Notes: a model not told the origin generated them from the letters alone. A stretch of 64,000 bases of DNA from Pseudaminobacter soli (ex Li et al. 2025) (GCF_003012705.1 NZ_PXYL01000010.1:1-64000); one strand, 5' to 3'. Numbered from the stretch's first letter, positions 46,863-56,735 are shown. Numbers and translations: made by a program.

Positions 46863-46924
46863 CCGCACTGTCTCTGGCCGCGCCAGACGAGAAGATCGAT
46901 ACCGCGTCCAAACAGGAGCGTGGC

Positions 46925-47788
46925 ATGGACAAGTCGGCGAGCGGTTGGATCAACGGGTTTCTGGGCGTGCTGATCTTCAGCGGCTCGCTGCCGGCCACCC
47001 GTGTGGCGGTAGCAGATTTCGATCCGGTTTTCCTGACCGTCGCGCGCGCAACGATCGCCGCGCTGCTGGCGCTCGGCCTTCTGGTGGCTTTCCGCGAAAA
47101 GCGGCCGTCGCGCGACGATCTGGTGTCGCTCATCGTGGTGGCGCTCGGCGTGGTCGTCGGCTTTCCGCTGCTGACGGCGCTGGCGCTTCAATATGTCACC
47201 TCGGCGCATTCCATCGTCTTCATCGGTCTTCTGCCGCTGGCGACCGCGATCTTCGGCGTGCTGCGCGGCGGCGAGCGGCCGAAACCGGTTTTCTGGCTGT
47301 TTTCCGGCCTGGGCAGCGCGCTCGTGGCCGGCTATGCACTGACCCAGGGCATTGCCGCTTCGCCGGTCGGCGACCTGCTGATGCTGGCGGCGGTCGTGGT
47401 CTGTGGCCTGGGTTACGCCGAAGGAGCAAAACTGTCGCGCAAGCTCGGCGGCTGGCAGGTGATTTCCTGGGCGCTCGTCGTCTCGCTGCCGGCGATGGGA
47501 GCGCTGATGCTCTACACCATGCCTGCCTCGTTCGCCGGCATCGGCCGCGATGCGTGGATCGGGCTCGCCTATGTCTCGCTGTTCAGCATGCTGATCGGCT
47601 TCGTCTTCTGGTATCGTGGGCTGGCGCTCGGAGGCATTGCGGGGGTAGGGCAGCTGCAGCTGCTGCAGCCCTTCTTCGGCCTGCTGCTGGCGGCGACCTT
47701 GCTGCACGAAACAGTCGGCTGGTCGATGCTCGCCGTCACCGCCGCCGTGGTGCTGTGCGTGGCAGGCGCCAAGCGCTTCGCCTCATAG
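46925..47788 (+). CDS. EamA/DMT family exporter (10 helices)
   Basis: The 287-residue protein has ten hydrophobic segments in two EamA halves. Segments such as INGFLGVLIFSGSLPATRVAV at the N-terminus and GLALGGIAGVGQLQLLQPFFGLLLA in the second half are typical, each given here in part. It would export an amino acid or small metabolite through the inner membrane. AGGAG lies upstream of the ATG at 46925. It is divergent from a MocR regulator, the usual genomic partner of EamA exporters. Its end overlaps the GGDEF–EAL gene by six bases, tail to tail. Confidence 0.9.
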   Translation: MDKSASGWINGFLGVLIFSGSLPATRVAVADFDPVFLTVARATIAALLALGLLVAFREKRPSRDDLVSLIVVALGVVVGFPLLTALALQYVTSAHSIVFIGLLPLATAIFGVLRGGERPKPVFWLFSGLGSALVAGYALTQGIAASPVGDLLMLAAVVVCGLGYAEGAKLSRKLGGWQVISWALVVSLPAMGALMLYTMPASFAGIGRDAWIGLAYVSLFSMLIGFVFWYRGLALGGIAGVGQLQLLQPFFGLLLAATLLHETVGWSMLAVTAAVVLCVAGAKRFAS

Positions 47789-49891
47789 GTCGACCGCTTC
47801 GCTTTCAGCTAGGGGACGGTCCTGCCCGGCGCGCTTGGCGCTGTAGGTGACGAGCCAGTCGCGCGCCTCATGGTCGGGCATGGGGAAGGCGACGGAATAG
47901 CCCTGAACCTGGTCGCAGCCGATGGCGAGCAGCGTGTCCAGCTCGTTTTGCGTTTCGGCGCCCTCGGCCACGACTGCGATACCCAACCTGTTCGCGAGGT
48001 CGGTGATGGCACGCACGATCTGTGCGTTGTGGCCGCCAGCGTCGATGTTCTGCACGAAGCGGCGATCGATCTTCACGCGGTCGATATCGTTTGGGCTGAC
48101 ATGGGTGAGCGAGGCATAGCCTGTGCCGAAATCGTCGAGCTCGAGATGAATGCCAGCTGCGCGGATGTTGCGCAGCTTAGCTGCAATGCCGCTCTTTTCG
48201 TCGTCGAGAATGACCGACTCCACGATCTCGAGCGAGATTTTCTCGATCGGCAATCCTTCCCGTTCGAGCGTATGGAACAGGAACTGTTCGAAATCAGCCT
48301 CCCGCAGTTCCGTGCCGGAGGCATTCACGGCAAGCCGGCCGAACTCGATGCCGGCACGGTGCCACGCCGCGGCTTCCCTGATCGCCTTGCTGATGACGAT
48401 GCGCCCTATGGCTGCCATCAGGCCGCACTTTTCGGCAACGGGGATGAACTCGCCCGGCGAGACCATGCCGCGCTCCGGATGCCGCCAGCGCACAAGCGCC
48501 TCCACGCCCACTGTGCGGCCGCTGCTCAGTGATATCTGCGGCTGGAAATAGACGCTGAAGGCCTCGTTGGCGATGGCGACCTTGATGTCGTTTTCGAGCT
48601 GCTTGCGGTGTTCGAGTTCGTTGCGCAAATCCTCGCAGAAGAAGGCAAAGCCCGAATTGCCCGCCTTCTTCGCCGAATAGAGGGCGAGGTCGGCATGCAC
48701 CAGCAGGTCTTCGGCGTTGTCCGCATCGTGCGGATAGATGGCGATGCCGGCACTGGCACCCGGAACGATGGTTGCCCCGTGGTGGACGATCGGCTGGCTG
48801 AGGCGCTCGAGAATACGCCTTACCACGGCGTCGACATCGTCGATGCTACCGGCGCCGCTGAGCACGATGACGAATTCGTCGCCGCCAAGCCTCACGCAAA
48901 GGTCCGAGGCGCGGCAGGCGTTGCGCATGCGCTGGGCCGAACTGATCAGTACGCGGTCGCCGGCGGCGTGGCCGAGCGTGTCGTTGATCTGCTTGAAGCG
49001 ATCGAGATCGAGCTGGACGACGGCCAAATGCTCGTTTCGGCGCCTGGCGTTGGCGATCAGGCTTTCGAAGTGGTCCATCAGGAAAGCGCGGTTGTGCAGA
49101 CCCGTAAGCCCGTCATGCGCCGCGATGAAGGCCATCGAGTTGCGGGCTTCGACCAGTTCATGCGTGCGGCGCAGGATCATCTTCGACATCGGGCGGAAGA
49201 TGAACAGCGCAACCAGCAGCACCGCGCCGATGATGGCGTAGAACAGCAGGCGATGCCGGTCGAGAAGCTCCGTCACCCGGCGGTTTGCCTGGGCGCTCAG
49301 CCTTTCGCCGAGCGCCGAATAGCCCGCCAGTGCGGCGTTCGCCAGAGACTCGTCGATGCGAATCCGGTCGCTGCCTCCCTTGTAGCCGTGGATGGAGTTG
49401 CCGATGCCCAGTTGCGACTCGAAGGCGGCAATGAAGCGCCAGCCGCCGGCGGCCAACCCGGTCGAGAAATAGTCAAGATGGAATGGATCGCCGTAAAGCA
49501 CGTTTTCCAGCGTCGTCGGATCGAAACGCTGCAGAAGGTTGGAATCGTTTCCTACCTGTTTCAGCAGCTCATCGTAGTTGTGTTCGAACCTGGTATTCAC
49601 GCGGCGCAGTTCGGCGACGAGGGGAGGTTGCTGGTCGCGCGGCACCGAAATGACGGTCCTGGCGAGCGACACCAGCTTCTGCGACAGCATCTTCTGCTTG
49701 GTGATGACATCGAGCAGGTTCTGGTCGCGCTGCTGGGCGGTGTTGATCTGCTGCAGCAGCAGGAACGAGGAGAGCGCCATCACAACGATGATGGCAAAAG
49801 CGGCCCAATAGGCGCTTTTGATGAGCAGCAAGAGTTTATCCGAACCGGAATCGGCCTCTTGTGACATGTTTTGTCCGTCCCCCTTGGACAT
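47783..49891 (-). CDS. Membrane GGDEF–EAL protein with PilJ-like sensor domain
   Basis: The 702-residue protein likely makes and/or breaks cyclic di-GMP. Order: membrane helix 1 (residues 28–46), periplasmic sensor with the PilJ/NIT-like stretch TKQKMLSQKLVSLA (64–77), helix 2 (216–232), GGDEF domain with intact GGDEF at 336–340 and an inhibitory RxxD site (Arg327–Asp330), then EAL domain. The EAL shows EALVR (464–468), NASGTE, LDDFGTGYASL, the KID lysine and EGAET, so catalytic metal ligands are intact. Both activities are thus possible. ATG 49891 is used; ATG 49867 with AAGGGGGA upstream is the alternative. The gene is monocistronic. Confidence 0.93.
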   Translation of the reverse strand: MSKGDGQNMSQEADSGSDKLLLLIKSAYWAAFAIIVVMALSSFLLLQQINTAQQRDQNLLDVITKQKMLSQKLVSLARTVISVPRDQQPPLVAELRRVNTRFEHNYDELLKQVGNDSNLLQRFDPTTLENVLYGDPFHLDYFSTGLAAGGWRFIAAFESQLGIGNSIHGYKGGSDRIRIDESLANAALAGYSALGERLSAQANRRVTELLDRHRLLFYAIIGAVLLVALFIFRPMSKMILRRTHELVEARNSMAFIAAHDGLTGLHNRAFLMDHFESLIANARRRNEHLAVVQLDLDRFKQINDTLGHAAGDRVLISSAQRMRNACRASDLCVRLGGDEFVIVLSGAGSIDDVDAVVRRILERLSQPIVHHGATIVPGASAGIAIYPHDADNAEDLLVHADLALYSAKKAGNSGFAFFCEDLRNELEHRKQLENDIKVAIANEAFSVYFQPQISLSSGRTVGVEALVRWRHPERGMVSPGEFIPVAEKCGLMAAIGRIVISKAIREAAAWHRAGIEFGRLAVNASGTELREADFEQFLFHTLEREGLPIEKISLEIVESVILDDEKSGIAAKLRNIRAAGIHLELDDFGTGYASLTHVSPNDIDRVKIDRRFVQNIDAGGHNAQIVRAITDLANRLGIAVVAEGAETQNELDTLLAIGCDQVQGYSVAFPMPDHEARDWLVTYSAKRAGQDRPLAESEAVDL

Positions 49892-50114
49892 GGTTTTCCC
49901 ACGATGAAGAATGCCGACCAAACAGTTAACGTGTGCCCAACGAACTGCCCTGGAAGAGCTCAAAAGCCGGGTTTCGACCGAAAAATCGGGGTTTTGCGTT
50001 AGTTTTCGTCGGAAATTCTGGCTTGGCCGATTTCAAGTGCTAAAAGCCTTTTGCCCTGAGCCACGATCCGCGCTAGAGTGATATTTCAAGCTTCAAACAA
50101 ATCTGGAAAACGTC

Positions 50115-51326
50115 ATGAACATCGAAAACAAGGCGAGCGCCGTCGCCAGCTTCGTCTGGGATGATCCCTTCCTGCTCGACGGTCAGCTGACCGAGGACGA
50201 GCGCCTGATCCGCGACGCGGCCGCCGCGTTTGCCGCCGACAAGCTGGCGCCGCGCATCGAGGAGGCCTATCTCGACGAGAAGACCGATCCGGCGATTTTC
50301 CGCGAGATGGGCGAGGCGGGCCTGCTCGGCGTCACCGTGCCGGAAGAGTATGGCGGGCTTGGCGCCAACTACGTCACCTACGGCCTGATCGCGCGCGAGG
50401 TCGAGCGCGTCGATTCCGGCTACCGCTCGATGATGAGCGTGCAGTCGTCGCTGGTCATGTACCCGATCTACGCCTATGGCTCGGAGGAACAGCGGAAAAA
50501 ATACTTGCCCAAGCTGGCCTCGGGCGAGTGGATCGGCTGCTTTGGCCTGACCGAGCCGGATGCCGGCTCCGACCCGGCCGGCATGAAGACGCGCGCCGAA
50601 AAGACCGCCAACGGCTACAAGATCTCCGGCGCCAAGATGTGGATCTCGAACGCGCCGATCGCCGACGTCTTCGTCGTCTGGGCCAAGCTCAAGGCCGAGG
50701 ACGGCAAGGACGTCATCCGCGGCTTTGTCCTCGACAAGGGCATGAAGGGGCTGTCGGCGCCGAAGATCGCCGGCAAGCTCAGCCTGCGCGCCTCGATCAC
50801 CGGCGAGATCGTCATGGACGGCGTCGAGGTCGGCGAGGACGCGCTGCTGCCCAACGTGTCGGGCCTGAAGGGCCCGTTTGGCTGCTTGAACCGCGCCCGC
50901 TACGGCATCTCCTGGGGCGTGCTGGGCGCGGCCGAGGATTGCTGGCACCGCGCCCGCCAGTACGGCCTCGACCGCAAGCAGTTCGGCAAGCCGCTTGCCG
51001 CGACGCAGCTCTACCAGAAGAAGCTCGCCGACATGCAGACCGAGATCGCGCTCGGCCTGCAGGGCTCGTTGCGCGTCGGCCGGCTGATGGACGAGCACAA
51101 GATGGCGCCGGAGATGATCTCTCTCGTCAAGCGCAACAACTGCGGCAAGGCGCTCGACATCGCCCGCCAGGCGCGCGACATGCATGGCGGCAACGGCATC
51201 CAGATCGGCTACCACGTCATGCGCCACGCGCAGAACCTGGAGACGGTCAACACCTATGAGGGCACGCACGACGTGCACGCGCTGATCCTCGGCCGCGCCC
51301 AGACCGGCATCCAGGCGTTCTTCTGA
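50115..51326 (+). CDS. gcdH: Glutaryl-CoA dehydrogenase (acyl-CoA dehydrogenase family)
   Basis: GcdH oxidises and decarboxylates glutaryl-CoA to crotonyl-CoA in lysine, tryptophan and aromatic acid breakdown, passing electrons to ETF. The 403-residue protein has FAD/substrate loop [14 protein letters not shown], the [21 protein letters not shown] segment (in part [15 protein letters not shown]) typical of GCDH, and the catalytic Glu382 in [17 protein letters not shown]. The last pattern separates it from short-chain acyl-CoA dehydrogenases. It stands alone, with a terminator just past the stop. The crotonyl-CoA made could feed the beta-oxidation enzyme at the window's right edge. Confidence 0.93.
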   Translation: MNIENKASAVASFVWDDPFLLDGQLTEDERLIRDAAAAFAADKLAPRIEEAYLDEKTDPAIFREMGEAGLLGVTVPEEYGGLGANYVTYGLIAREVERVDSGYRSMMSVQSSLVMYPIYAYGSEEQRKKYLPKLASGEWIGCFGLTEPDAGSDPAGMKTRAEKTANGYKISGAKMWISNAPIADVFVVWAKLKAEDGKDVIRGFVLDKGMKGLSAPKIAGKLSLRASITGEIVMDGVEVGEDALLPNVSGLKGPFGCLNRARYGISWGVLGAAEDCWHRARQYGLDRKQFGKPLAATQLYQKKLADMQTEIALGLQGSLRVGRLMDEHKMAPEMISLVKRNNCGKALDIARQARDMHGGNGIQIGYHVMRHAQNLETVNTYEGTHDVHALILGRAQTGIQAFF

Positions 51327-51344
51327 GCATTAGCTTCTAAATGG

Positions 51345-51379
51345 GCCGCCGGTGCGCAGTGTCGCGCCGGCGGCTTTTC
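51345..51379 (+). terminator. Intrinsic terminator of gcdH
   Basis: GCCGCCGG / CCGGCGGC eight-base stem with a 14-base loop, then TTTTCTTT, 18 bases after the gcdH stop. It faces the convergent dehydratase gene. Confidence 0.9.
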
Positions 51380-51393
51380 TTTGGTCGGGCCGA

Positions 51394-52500
51394 TTAGAGC
51401 TTGCAGTTGAACAGCGGCTCGCCGAGAGCCTCGGCCTTCACCTTAACACCCAGGCCCGGACCGGACGGCGGCGTCATCTCGCCATCGGCAATCGCAAATT
51501 CCGCATCGGCGTTCGAAACTGTCACCCAGTTGTGGAAGTCGACCGTGTGTTGCCTCAGCCCTTCCGGAGTGGAGAGCATTAGGCCGGAGTAGGCCGCCGT
51601 GTCGATCTCGGCGCCACCGGTGTCCTCGATGGTGATCTTCAGATTTTTCGCGATGGCAATGTCCCGCAAAAACTTGGCCCTGGTCAGCCCTCCGACGCGT
51701 GCAAGCTTGATGGTGATCCCGTCGGCCAGCCCGTCCGCAATCGCCCGCAACAGCACATCTGCGCTGTCGATCGTCTCGTCGAGCACCAGCGGCCGGTCGC
51801 AGGCGCGGCGAATGGCAAGGTTTTCCTCATAGCTCGCGCAGGGCTGCTCGAGCGTGTAGTCGAGATTGCGCGTCGCCGTCAGGAAACGGCGCGTCTCGGC
51901 CGTGCCCCAGCTTGCATTGGCATCGCAGAACAGAACTGTGTCGGCCGGCACGGCCGCGCGCACTGCTTCAAGGCGAGCGATATCCTCGTTGACGTCAAGC
52001 CCGACTTTCACTTGCAGCCGGCGATAGCCTTCGGCGATGTATTTTTTTGCGCGCGCGGCCATCGCGTCCGGCGCCTGTTGGGCGATCGACCGGTAGAGCG
52101 CAAGGCTTTTGCCTTCCGCGCCGCCGGTCATACTGGCAAGGGAAAGTCCATTGCGATGGCCCGCGAGATCCCAAAGCGCCATGTCGATGGCGCATTTGGC
52201 ATAAGGATGTCCCTTCAACAGCAGGTCCATGCGCCGATTGAGCGCCTCGATGCCGGAGGCGTCGCAGCCCAGAAGTTGTGGAGCAAGCTCGCGCATCGCG
52301 GCTCGGGCGCCTTCGGCAAAAGCCGGATCGTAGAAGCTGCCGAGAGGCGCCATCTCGCCATAGCCGCGCACACCATCGCGTGTCGTGATCTCCACGATGG
52401 TGGAGTCAAAACCCTCGGCGCTGCGCCCACCTGAACAGCGATAGGTGCCGTCGCGAAACGGCTGCCACTGGCGATAGAGGCTTATGCTGGCAATTGTCAT
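51394..52500 (-). CDS. Enolase-superfamily dehydratase/racemase, cis-3-hydroxy-L-proline dehydratase-like
   Basis: The 368-residue protein belongs to the mandelate racemase/muconate lactonising enzyme group. The N-terminal capping domain has SGGRSAEGFDSTIVEI, as in cis-3-hydroxyproline dehydratases. The barrel shows Lys in LQVKVG, metal ligands in FCDANASW, TLEQPC and VLDETID, and the second-side Lys in ITIKLARVGGLT. The second Lys of the usual KxK motif is kept while the first is Gln. Start ATG 52500 has GGAG nine bases upstream. It lies 138 bases behind the 2-oxoglutarate oxygenase on the same strand. An epimerase or other dehydratase role is possible. Confidence 0.8.
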   Translation of the reverse strand: MTIASISLYRQWQPFRDGTYRCSGGRSAEGFDSTIVEITTRDGVRGYGEMAPLGSFYDPAFAEGARAAMRELAPQLLGCDASGIEALNRRMDLLLKGHPYAKCAIDMALWDLAGHRNGLSLASMTGGAEGKSLALYRSIAQQAPDAMAARAKKYIAEGYRRLQVKVGLDVNEDIARLEAVRAAVPADTVLFCDANASWGTAETRRFLTATRNLDYTLEQPCASYEENLAIRRACDRPLVLDETIDSADVLLRAIADGLADGITIKLARVGGLTRAKFLRDIAIAKNLKITIEDTGGAEIDTAAYSGLMLSTPEGLRQHTVDFHNWVTVSNADAEFAIADGEMTPPSGPGLGVKVKAEALGEPLFNCKL

Positions 52501-52638
52501 TCGGCGGGCTCCGATGCGAGGTTTCGGCCACTTTCGAGCGGCCGCCCACGGTAACCTGCCTTGCAATCGTCTACGCCAAAGGAAGCGGCAGCCGGGCGCG
52601 TCGCTTTTATGACAGCTGCGCGCCCGGCTTCTGGTCGT

Positions 52639-53622
52639 TTATTTCGTCGTCGACTGGAACTTGCTCATCAGATAGGGGCCCGAAAGCACTGGCTGGTATT
52701 TTGGCTCTTCGCCAGGTGCCAGGCACTGCTCGAGGCAGACGATCTCGGCATCCCAGTTGGGCTGGTGGAAGAAGGCCAGCGACTGACGACGGTCCATGCC
52801 GCCATCTTCCGGCGAGGGGTTGACCACGCGGTGCATAGTCGACACCCAGCGATCGTTCGTCCACAGCGCCATCAGGTCGCCGATATTGATGACGAAGGCG
52901 CCGGGCACCGGCGGCACCGGCGTCCAGTTGCCGTCTGGCGTAATGAGCTCCAGGCCCTTCGAGCCTTCCTGCGGCAGCAGAATGGTCAGGCTGCCATAGT
53001 CGGTGTGAGCGCCGGCGCGCAGCTGGCCGGGCTTCGGCGGCACGGTCTGTTCGGGATAGTTGAGTGCGCGGAGCGCGCTGATCGGGGCGTCGATGAAGCG
53101 CTCGAAATAATCCTCCGGCAGCTTCAGCGCGACCGCAAACAGCCGCATGATGCGCGCCGCCAGATCCTCGAGCGAGGTGTAGTAGGCCTTCCAGGCGTCG
53201 ACAAAACCTTCCGGCGCCTCGGGCCAGATCGTCGGTGCGTAACAGAAGGCCAACGCGTCCTTGTCGGTCATGCCGTTGGGCGTGCGCTGCGGGCCGCCGT
53301 TGAAGCTTTCCTTGAGGTCCGGCGGGCTGTCGACATCGCGCGACTTGGCCAGCGCCTCGAGCTCGGGCCCGAGATAGCCGTAAGGATAGCCCTTATAGGG
53401 CGCCTTGGATTTCTGCTTCTGCTCGGGGGGCAGGTCGAAGAAGTCGTGCGCCTTGCCCCACACCGCGTCGATCACCGCCTGCGACACGCCGTGATTGGTG
53501 ATGGCAAGAAAGCCGGTGGACCGGCAGATCGCGTCGACCTCGGCGCCCAGCCGGTCACGTTCGGCCGCGTTCGCCTTCTCGAAATTCCCGAGGTCGAATA
53601 CTGGAAACTGTCCACCAACCAT
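52639..53622 (-). CDS. 2-oxoglutarate/Fe(II) oxygenase, isopenicillin N synthase family
   Basis: The 327-residue protein has the DIOX_N domain (FPVFDLGNF, FLAITNHGVSQAV) and the double-stranded beta helix. The iron triad shows as AHTDYGSLT (His, Asp) and STMHRVVNP (distal His), and RQSLAFFHQP is the 2-oxoglutarate Arg-x-Ser. It should hydroxylate or desaturate a small substrate with O2 and 2-oxoglutarate. ATG at 53622 has GGAG seven bases upstream. Its same-strand neighbour is a hydroxyproline dehydratase-like enzyme, which hints at an amino-acid hydroxylase. The gene is divergent from kbl. Confidence 0.87.
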   Translation of the reverse strand: MVGGQFPVFDLGNFEKANAAERDRLGAEVDAICRSTGFLAITNHGVSQAVIDAVWGKAHDFFDLPPEQKQKSKAPYKGYPYGYLGPELEALAKSRDVDSPPDLKESFNGGPQRTPNGMTDKDALAFCYAPTIWPEAPEGFVDAWKAYYTSLEDLAARIMRLFAVALKLPEDYFERFIDAPISALRALNYPEQTVPPKPGQLRAGAHTDYGSLTILLPQEGSKGLELITPDGNWTPVPPVPGAFVINIGDLMALWTNDRWVSTMHRVVNPSPEDGGMDRRQSLAFFHQPNWDAEIVCLEQCLAPGEEPKYQPVLSGPYLMSKFQSTTK

Positions 53623-53795
53623 TGCATGCTCCGCGTGGTATTGAAATCGCGGCGATCCTATCGACGCCTTGCCACGCGATCCAGTCGTCCGCGACGAATA
53701 CCCACGGATGATCGACGCCGCCGGGTCGTATTTCCTGTAGCTTTTCGGAAGGCATGCGGCCACAGTCGGCCAACTTCAAACGGGACAAGACGGCG

Positions 53796-54983
53796 ATGAG
53801 CGCAACATTCCTTTCCCATCTCGAAGCGGAGATTTCCGGGCTGAAATCCGCCGGGCTCTACAAATCCGAGCGTGTCATCAACTCGCCCCAGTCGGCGAAA
53901 ATCGAGGTTGGCGGCCAAGAACTGCTGAATTTCTGCGCCAACAATTACCTCGGCCTGGCTGACAACATGGCGTTGCGCGACGCCGCCAAGGCCGCGCTCG
54001 ACCGCTACGGCTACGGCATGGCCTCGGTGCGCTTCATCTGCGGTACGCAGGAAGAACACAAGGAACTGGAAGGCAAGCTTTCTTCCTTCCTCGGAATGGA
54101 GGACACGATCCTCTATTCATCTTGCTTCGACGCCAATGCGGGCCTGTTCGAGACGCTGCTTTCCGAGGAAGACGCCATCATCTCGGATGCGCTGAACCAT
54201 GCCTCGATCATCGACGGGGTGCGGCTCTCCAAGGCAAAGCGCTTCCGCTACGCCAACAACGACATGGCCGATCTCGAGGCACGGCTGAAGGAAGCGCAGG
54301 ATTGCCGCTTCCGCCTGATCGCCACCGACGGCGTCTTTTCGATGGACGGCATCATCGCGAACCTGCCGGGCATCTGTGACCTCGCCGAGAAATACGACGC
54401 GATGGTGATGGTGGATGACAGCCACGCCGTGGGCTTCGTTGGCAAGCATGGGCGCGGCACGCCCGAATATTGCGGCGTCGAGGGTAGGGTGGACATCCTC
54501 ACCGGCACGCTCGGCAAGGCGCTGGGCGGGGCATCCGGCGGCTACACCTCGGGCAAGCGGCAGATGGTGGACTGGCTGCGCCAGCGCTCGCGGCCCTATC
54601 TGTTCTCCAACACGCTGGCGCCGTCGATTGCGGGCGCTTCGCTGAAGGTGCTGGAACTGATCGAGGGCGGACAGGGGCTGCGCGAAAAGCTCTATGCCAA
54701 TGCCGCGCAGTTCCGGGCCGGCATGTCTAAGCTCGGCTTCACGCTCGCCGGGGCAGACCATCCGATCATCCCGGTGATGCTGGGCGACGCGACCCTTGCC
54801 CAGGAGATGGCGCAAAAGCTGCTCGACCACGGCATTTATGTCATCGGCTTCTCGTTCCCGGTCGTGCCGAAAGGGCATGCGCGCATCCGCACGCAGATGT
54901 CGGCCGCGCATTCGGCCGAGGACATCGACCGGGCGGTTGCGGCTTTTGGCTCGGTCGGGCGGGAGCTCGGCGTCATTAAATGA
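53796..54983 (+). CDS. kbl: Glycine C-acetyltransferase (2-amino-3-ketobutyrate CoA ligase)
   Basis: Kbl splits 2-amino-3-oxobutyrate with CoA into glycine and acetyl-CoA. The 395-residue PLP enzyme has [11 protein letters not shown] at the N-terminus, the Asp/His PLP site [13 protein letters not shown] and the PLP lysine Lys241 in [16 protein letters not shown]. coli Kbl is 398 residues with Lys244, so the match is close. ATG at 53796 gives the family start; a longer frame to 53754 is without support. It is 72 bases before tdh, and together they make the threonine-to-glycine pathway. Confidence 0.96.
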   Translation: MSATFLSHLEAEISGLKSAGLYKSERVINSPQSAKIEVGGQELLNFCANNYLGLADNMALRDAAKAALDRYGYGMASVRFICGTQEEHKELEGKLSSFLGMEDTILYSSCFDANAGLFETLLSEEDAIISDALNHASIIDGVRLSKAKRFRYANNDMADLEARLKEAQDCRFRLIATDGVFSMDGIIANLPGICDLAEKYDAMVMVDDSHAVGFVGKHGRGTPEYCGVEGRVDILTGTLGKALGGASGGYTSGKRQMVDWLRQRSRPYLFSNTLAPSIAGASLKVLELIEGGQGLREKLYANAAQFRAGMSKLGFTLAGADHPIIPVMLGDATLAQEMAQKLLDHGIYVIGFSFPVVPKGHARIRTQMSAAHSAEDIDRAVAAFGSVGRELGVIK

Positions 54984-55055
54984 CCGCTAGTCCGATACTA
55001 CATTGAAGGTCTTCGGAAGAGAGATTCCGGATCAACGGTTTCAAGGAACAAGATC

Positions 55056-56090
55056 ATGTCGAACATGATGCGCGCGCTGGTGAAGGCCAAGGCAGAACCG
55101 GGCATCTGGATGGAAGAAGTGCCGGTGCCGGAGATCGGCCCGAACGACGTACTGATCAAGGTGCGCAAGTCGGCAATCTGCGGCACCGACGTGCATATCT
55201 ACAACTGGGACCAATGGGCGCAGAAGACTGTGCCGGTGCCCTTGGTGACCGGCCATGAATTCGTCGGCGAGGTGGCCGATTTCGGTGCCGGCGTGAAGGA
55301 CTATAAGGTTGGCCAGCGCGTGTCCGGCGAAGGCCACATCGTCTGCGGCCATTGCCGCAACTGCCGTGCCGGGCGCGGGCATCTGTGCCGCAACACGCTG
55401 GGCGTCGGCGTCAACCGGCCGGGCTCCTTCGCCGAATATGTTGTGCTGCCGCAGCAAAATGTGGTGCCGATCCCCGACGACGTTCCCGACGAGATCGCGG
55501 CGATCTTCGACCCGCTCGGCAATGCCGTGCACACCGCGCTCTCCTTCGACCTGGTCGGCGAAGACGTGCTGGTGACCGGCGCCGGCCCCATCGGCATCAT
55601 GGGCGCGCTGGTGGCGCAGTGCGTGGGCGCGCGAAAAGTCGTCATCACCGACATCAACCCGGCGCGGCTGGAACTGGCCCGCAAGCTCGGCGTGCATCAC
55701 GTCGTCGATGCATCCAAGGAAACGCTGCGCGACGTCATGCGCGAGGAGGGGATGACTGAAGGGTTCGACGTCGGCCTCGAAATGTCGGGCTCGGCGGTCG
55801 CCTTCCGCGACATGATCGACACGATGAACAATGGCGGCAAGATCGCCATTTTGGGTATCGCGCCGACCGGCTTCGAGATCGACTGGAACAAGGTCATTTT
55901 CAAGATGCTGCACCTCAAGGGCATCTACGGTCGCGAGATGTTCGAGACCTGGTACAAGATGATCGCCCTTGTGCAGGGGCCGCTGGATGTGTCCGGCCTG
56001 ATCACCCACCGCATAGGCATCGACGACTTCCAGCAGGGATTCGATGCGATGCGCAGCGGTAGTTCCGGCAAGGTGGTGATGGACTGGTGA
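55056..56090 (+). CDS. tdh: L-threonine 3-dehydrogenase
   Basis: Tdh oxidises L-threonine to 2-amino-3-oxobutyrate with NAD+ and zinc. The 344-residue MDR-family protein has catalytic zinc ligands in [11 protein letters not shown] and [10 protein letters not shown], and the structural zinc site [15 protein letters not shown]. The NAD loop is [13 protein letters not shown], and [14 protein letters not shown] fits Tdh. Length equals the E. coli enzyme (341). AAGGA precedes the ATG. It feeds kbl directly upstream, so the pair are one operon. The end is convergent with a MarR gene, 24 bases away. Confidence 0.96.
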   Translation: MSNMMRALVKAKAEPGIWMEEVPVPEIGPNDVLIKVRKSAICGTDVHIYNWDQWAQKTVPVPLVTGHEFVGEVADFGAGVKDYKVGQRVSGEGHIVCGHCRNCRAGRGHLCRNTLGVGVNRPGSFAEYVVLPQQNVVPIPDDVPDEIAAIFDPLGNAVHTALSFDLVGEDVLVTGAGPIGIMGALVAQCVGARKVVITDINPARLELARKLGVHHVVDASKETLRDVMREEGMTEGFDVGLEMSGSAVAFRDMIDTMNNGGKIAILGIAPTGFEIDWNKVIFKMLHLKGIYGREMFETWYKMIALVQGPLDVSGLITHRIGIDDFQQGFDAMRSGSSGKVVMDW

Positions 56091-56114
56091 GCTAGGCTTC
56101 ACCGTAGGTCCGAA

Positions 56115-56573
56115 CTAATCCTCTGACAGTTCGACGGTTAGGACGGATTGCAGCGACTGCAATCCGTTCAGCAATGCCTCGCGTTCCTTCGCGCCGAGCT
56201 TGCCGAGCAATTCCTTCTCGAACGACTTCGCCAGCGGCACCATCTCGCGATAGGCTGCAAGGCCTGCCTTGGTCAGCGAGAGGTGCTCGGTGCGCCGGTC
56301 GGCGGGATCGGGCTTGCGCGTCAGCCACTTGCGCTCCTCTAGCGCGGAAACCGCGCGCGATACCTTGGTTTTGTGCATCGCCGAATGCACGCCGATGGCC
56401 GTGGCGGTCATCGAGCCATATTGCCCGAGCGTGGCGAAGGTTCGCCATTCCGGCCGCGTCAGGCCATGGCGGTCCCGATAGGTCTTGGCGAACTCCCGGC
56501 TGACGGATTCCGCAAGCCTGTTCAGCCGATAGGGCAGGAACTCTTCGAGGGGGAGGGTGTCGTCGCTCGCCAT
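56115..56573 (-). CDS. MarR family regulator of the homogentisate genes
   Basis: The 152-residue protein has the MarR winged helix: [16 protein letters not shown], helix [24 protein letters not shown] (in part: [14 protein letters not shown]) and wing [13 protein letters not shown]. It is divergent from hmgA, and the gap holds a three-half-site dyad. In many proteobacteria the homogentisate operon is regulated locally in response to homogentisate (for example HmgR in Pseudomonas, of another family), so a MarR-type regulator of the same pathway is likely here. ATG at 56573 has a weak site; the open frame to 56630 has no family match. Confidence 0.85.
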   Translation of the reverse strand: MASDDTLPLEEFLPYRLNRLAESVSREFAKTYRDRHGLTRPEWRTFATLGQYGSMTATAIGVHSAMHKTKVSRAVSALEERKWLTRKPDPADRRTEHLSLTKAGLAAYREMVPLAKSFEKELLGKLGAKEREALLNGLQSLQSVLTVELSED

Positions 56574-56678
56574 TGCGCTATCTCGAATCTCAAGATCGGC
56601 GTTTGCCTTCATCCGCCAGGATGTCCCCAAATAGGCGCCGCCTGTGGCCGTCCGGTGGCGAAAGCGATGCCATTGATA

Positions 56679-56707
56679 GTTACATTTTCAACGGTTACGA
56701 ATGTAAC
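56679..56707. promoter_or_regulatory. Three-half-site operator before hmgA
   Basis: GTTACATT (56679–56686) and AATGTAAC (56700–56707) form a perfect dyad. Inside it GTTAC (56694–56698) and GTAAC (56703–56707) form a second, tighter dyad. It sits 29 bases before hmgA and 106 before the MarR start. It is the clearest local binding-site candidate for the MarR protein. Confidence 0.7.
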
Positions 56708-56735
56708 GAACAGGTGTCAATCATGGGAGGATGCC

